Positions 5,357-6,519 of a stretch of DNA of 6,519 nt are shown here, one piece after another. The notes beneath the pieces are model-generated. The model ran no database searches and had not been told where the DNA came from. It saw only the letters and a program-made list of their open reading frames with translations. Position 1 is the first letter of the stretch; the number at the start of each line of letters is the position of its first letter. The position numbers and the translations under genes are program-made. The stretch is from Firmicutes bacterium UBA4049 (GTDB taxonomy: Bacteria; Bacillota; Desulfotomaculia; Desulfotomaculales; Nap2-2B): positions 1 to 6,519 of the forward strand of contig DFZT01000063.1 of the NCBI GenBank assembly GCA_002382755.1, read 5' to 3'.

Positions 5357-6039
5357 CAGCCAAATCAATAGTTTTAACAATAACTGTCATAATTATTGTC
5401 GGAGCAATACTGGTGTTATCTAAACAGGACTGGGGCCTGCTGTCACTAGAGATCATCTTTATCGCCCTGGGTCTTTTCTATTGGATTTGCGAGAAAAAAT
5501 CACTTTCAGTCAAGTATTTATCTGTTATTGCAGTGCTGAGTTCAATTGCTGCAGTTAGCCGGGTTCCTTTTGCAATAATCCCTGGCGCTCAGCCAACCAC
5601 TTTTTTAATAATCTCAACAGGATTAATTTTCGGACCCCAAGCAGGTTTTTTAGCAGGCTCGACAGCAGCGGTTCTTTCAAATTTTTTTCTAGGCCAGGGA
5701 CCCTGGACACCATGGCAGATGTTTGCCTGGGGTATGGCTGGAAGTACTGCCGGCCTTCTGAAAATTATCTATCCTAAAATAGGACTCAAGGGAATTTTAA
5801 TATTTAATCTCCTCTGGGGATACCTATTTGGTTGGATTATGAACTTTTGGTCCTGGACAGCTTTTATTTCCCCGTTGAATCTTAAATCTTTTCTCGCCGT
5901 TTATGCAGCCAGTTTCTGTTTTGACACCTTCCACGCCCTTGGCAACGCAGCTTTCTGTCTGATTTTTAACACGAGCTTGACGAAGATTCTGATGCGTTTT
6001 CAAAGGAAGCTCGAAATAAGTGAAATCATAATTGAATAA
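5347..6039 (+). CDS. ECF transporter S (substrate-binding) subunit, cobalamin-type, CbrT-like
   Basis: A 230-residue membrane protein that binds the vitamin and gives the transporter its specificity. Two hydrophobic helices (about 8-25 and 31-48) precede a core of about six segments (57-77, 84-95, 99-115, 122-141, 149-171, 181-210). The core has conserved-looking loops: SRVPFA (71-76), GQGPWTPWQM (116-125) and FDTFHALGN (192-200). The GQGPWTPWQ loop is one I associate with S subunits of the CbrT-like group linked to B12 riboswitches. The riboswitch and DUF4430/barrel partners point to cobalamin or another corrinoid. Related precursors such as cobinamide or alpha-ribazole cannot be excluded. 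The ATG at 5347 lies inside the end of the ATPase gene, with a weak AGGT (5337-5340) upstream, indicating translational coupling. Confidence 0.85.
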   Translation: MRITAKSIVLTITVIIIVGAILVLSKQDWGLLSLEIIFIALGLFYWICEKKSLSVKYLSVIAVLSSIAAVSRVPFAIIPGAQPTTFLIISTGLIFGPQAGFLAGSTAAVLSNFFLGQGPWTPWQMFAWGMAGSTAGLLKIIYPKIGLKGILIFNLLWGYLFGWIMNFWSWTAFISPLNLKSFLAVYAASFCFDTFHALGNAAFCLIFNTSLTKILMRFQRKLEISEIIIE

Positions 6040-6067
6040 TTTTAAGGTCGACCAAGACTTGAAAAAT

Positions 6068-6086
6068 AAAGCAAGGTTGTTTTTTT
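6068..6086 (+). terminator. Weak candidate terminator after the ECF operon
   Basis: AAAGCA (6068-6073) can pair with TGTTTT (6078-6083), including one G-T wobble, around an AGGT loop. The T-run continues to 6086. The stem is short and AT-rich, so termination here is uncertain, but no better hairpin lies between the S-subunit gene and the next gene. Confidence 0.3.
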
Positions 6087-6105
6087 GCCCTGTGTATACT
6101 AAAAT
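6077..6105 (+). promoter_or_regulatory. Candidate promoter for the purine gene
   Basis: TTGTTT (6077-6082), a 17-base spacer and TAAAAT (6100-6105, 5 of 6 matches). An overlapping TATACT (6095-6100, 5 of 6 matches) is an alternative -10 with a poorer -35. The position 50-80 bases before the start codon fits an independent promoter for a gene unrelated to cobalamin uptake. Confidence 0.35.
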
Positions 6106-6158
6106 ATCAATAATGTTTTTGGGAATTAATTATGTAAAATCATTACGGGGGCCTTGCA

Positions 6159-6519
6159 ATGATTCAGGAAGTAAGGGTAACAAACCGTTCTGGCGTTGGT
6201 GACCCGGCAGGGAACGGGCTGCTTTACGATATTAAAACTTTTTTGGGTATAAAAAGCATAACTGGCGTGCGTACCGCGAAGATCTACAGGTTTGAAAACA
6301 TTAGCGAAAAGCAAGCCGGTCTTTTGGCGCAAAAGCTTTTGGCGGAAGAAGTCTTTCAGCTTCATAGTTTGAACGCTCCTATCCTGCAGGGGGCTCAAAA
6401 GATAGTGGAAGTAGCTTACAAACCCGGGGTGATGAACCCTGAAGCAGCCTCCCTTTTAAAGGCGGCCGCAGATTTGGAGGTTTATGCCGACGCCGCCGAT
6501 TCAAGCAGGGAATATGCCT
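6159..6519 (+). CDS. Phosphoribosylformylglycinamidine synthase, PurS-PurL fusion type (N-terminal part)
   Basis: An open frame of 120 codons with no stop to the window edge, so only the N-terminus is seen. The full enzyme makes FGAM from FGAR, glutamine and ATP in de novo purine synthesis. Residues 1-44 and 81-120 look like two PurS-type beta-alpha-beta repeats: EVRVTNRSGVGDPAGNGLL (4-22) parallels VEVAYKPGVMNPEAASLL (83-100). The YKPGVM.P motif is typical of the PurS-like region at the front of clostridial PurSL proteins. The ATG at 6159 follows GGGGG (6147-6151) by seven bases. The gene lies 119 bases after the ECF operon and is probably not under the riboswitch. The catalytic PurL part should lie to the right; a shorter product cannot be excluded from this window. 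Confidence 0.82.
   Translation, partial: MIQEVRVTNRSGVGDPAGNGLLYDIKTFLGIKSITGVRTAKIYRFENISEKQAGLLAQKLLAEEVFQLHSLNAPILQGAQKIVEVAYKPGVMNPEAASLLKAAADLEVYADAADSSREYA

Noticed and set aside
6126..6398. Minus-strand open frame of 90 codons near the right end
   Set aside because: The opposite strand carries the recognisable PurS-like N-terminus with a ribosome site; the minus frame shows no family.

Overview
The window reads as DNA from an anaerobic, low-to-medium GC Firmicute of the Clostridia, probably close to Pelotomaculum/Desulfotomaculum (Peptococcaceae-like). The clues are a copper-amine-oxidase-like stalk domain on a secreted protein, TTG starts behind clear Shine-Dalgarno sites, a fused two-domain ECF ATPase, and a PurS-PurL type purine gene. 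This placement is inference from gene style only.

Positions 1-320 hold a small accessory patch. It is a minus-strand four-helix-bundle gene (23S rRNA intervening-sequence protein family), cut short after about 67 residues and flanked on both sides by perfect tandem copies of the heptamer CCTACAG. The repeat supplies part of the gene's ribosome binding site and also its stop codon. A 20-base direct repeat with one mismatch (1-20 and 298-317) brackets the patch.

Positions 366-680 are a regulatory leader on the plus strand. It contains a candidate promoter, a clear adenosylcobalamin-type riboswitch aptamer (about 411-581) and two possible intrinsic terminators (571-597 and 641-680). The first terminator uses the same bases as the 3' strand of aptamer helix P1.

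Positions 699-6039 form one five-gene operon, all plus strand; the last four genes are tightly packed or overlapping. In order: (1) a membrane-anchored DUF4430 protein, which resembles the C-terminal beta domain of animal intrinsic factor and transcobalamin; (2) a secreted alpha/alpha-barrel protein of prenyltransferase/terpene-cyclase type, the fold of the N-terminal domain of those same animal proteins, followed by a stalk domain; (3) an ECF transporter T subunit; (4) a fused double ECF ATPase; (5) an S subunit of the cobalamin-type (CbrT-like) class. With the riboswitch, this suggests a cobalamin or corrinoid uptake system: two surface proteins act like a split intrinsic factor and hand the vitamin to an ECF importer. 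The surface-capture half is the most interesting hypothesis here. The importer half is a known class, although both ATPase domains lack the usual H-loop histidine.

Positions 6040-6158 are a short AT-rich spacer with a weak terminator and a candidate promoter. From 6159 an unrelated housekeeping gene begins, the PurS-like N-terminal part of phosphoribosylformylglycinamidine synthase, and runs off the window end.
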